A DNA stretch of 64,000 nt from Auanema rhodensis (Eukaryota > Nematoda > Chromadorea > Rhabditida > Rhabditidae). Position numbers and translations under genes: made by a program. The stretch lies in NCBI GenBank assembly GCA_964057225.1, contig OZ059899.1, positions 20,778,501-20,842,500 of the forward strand, given 5' to 3'. The notes beneath the pieces are model-generated. The model was not told the DNA's origin. It ran no database searches and worked only from the letters and a program-made list of their open reading frames with translations. Of the stretch, positions 63,599 through 64,000 are shown in pieces (within the stretch, counting starts at the first letter, position 1; each line of letters opens with the position of its first letter).

Positions 63599-64000
63599 TT
63601 GAAAAATGATGCATTAGTGTATGTTGAGTTTCCATGTACACTCAACATAGCTTCCAAAAACATTTTGACAAAAATTTTTCCGAAAAATTTCGAAATAAAT
63701 TTGCAAAAAGTAGATGTTTTTAGATTACTTTTTTCAAGGCGAAGACGATGGACAATGTTATTCAACGAAAAAATTAATTCTGCAGGGTGAAAATCGAGGA
63801 TATAAGTGTGAACTTATATCAGTTGATATCTCGGTGCATTTTTAAGCTAGCGCAAATCTGATAACACAGATCGACGCAGCTTAAAAATCCGCATCGAATG
63901 CACTATACAACATTGAGAAACGCTTAATACAAAAATTAGTTATGATCGTTTGAAAAATGATGCATTAGTGTATGTTGAGTTTCCATGTACACTCAACATT

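Larger units (their letters stand above)
24161..64000 (+). repeat. Satellite A array, right block (351-bp monomer)
   Basis: About 113 head-to-tail copies of satellite A running to the window end. The monomer start GATATAAGTGTGAAC is at 24863, 25214 and onward every 351 bp; 349-bp copies have lost two bases near the CTGCAG (for example around 25890 and 28690). The first copy or two after the junction (24161-24860) are the most divergent, a common pattern at array edges where homogenisation is weaker. Most monomers carry CTGCAGGG (a PstI site); one type has CTCCAGGG instead. The array is partitioned into local higher-order repeats, listed separately. No gene, RNA gene or mobile element was recognised in these 39.8 kb. 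Confidence 0.97.

Noticed and set aside
24663-63790. Recurrent 63- and 86-codon frames on + and 89-codon frames on - in nearly every right A monomer, and their mirror forms in the left array
   Set aside because: They appear once per 351-bp satellite copy, overlap each other on opposite strands, almost always begin at TTG (not a normal eukaryotic start), are broken in several copies (stops near 26122, 28928 and 37770; start region altered at 45001, 46052 and 46753), and change mostly at replacement positions. They look like by-products of an AT-rich repeat.
1-64000. CRISPR array, because of regular repeats
   Set aside because: The repeats are contiguous 351- and 182-bp monomers with no short direct repeats separated by unique spacers, and no cas genes are present.
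1-64000. A multi-gene operon or defence system
   Set aside because: There is no open frame above 89 codons, no ribosome-binding pattern and no recognisable protein domain anywhere; the window is satellite throughout.

Overview
The whole window is satellite DNA. No protein-coding gene, tRNA, rRNA, CRISPR array or transposon ORF could be supported. It consists of two unrelated AT-rich tandem repeats: satellite A, with a 351-bp monomer (349- and 350-bp variants occur), and satellite B, with a monomer of about 182 bp (176- and 181-bp variants occur). Long homogeneous arrays, higher-order repeats built from several monomers, and lengths close to one and two nucleosome units point to pericentromeric or centromeric heterochromatin of a eukaryote. 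An invertebrate such as an insect is a reasonable guess from the AT-rich, dyad-rich monomers, but nothing here fixes the species. Both ends lie inside satellite A, so the arrays continue beyond the window.

Layout, taking the right-hand satellite A array as '+': (1) 1-11656, satellite A in '-' orientation, about 33 copies; (2) 11657-about 23113, satellite B '+', about 63 copies; (3) about 23114-24160, satellite B '-', just under 6 copies; (4) about 24161-64000, satellite A '+', about 113 copies. Walking outward from an axis near 23114 in either direction one meets satellite B and then satellite A, in mirror orientation. The window is therefore a giant, lopsided inverted repeat A-B|B-A. The two A/B junctions fall at different phases of both monomers, so they are not simple mirror copies of one junction.

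Within the arrays the copies are not a uniform monomer ladder. They form a patchwork of local higher-order repeats: 1755-bp pentamers and 1050-1053-bp trimers in left A; a 2727-bp 15-mer (with a 2545-bp 14-mer second copy) and a 906-bp pentamer in B; and blocks of 2, 3, 4, 5, 6 and 7/8 monomers in right A. Left and right A are separate subfamilies, and at least one left monomer carries right-type variants. Each A monomer contains four or five short hairpin-capable dyads, including a nested one spanning about 70 bp.

The many short open frames (62, 63, 74, 86 and 89 codons) recur once per satellite A monomer on both strands. Nearly all start at TTG rather than ATG, and they are read here as by-products of the repeat, not genes.
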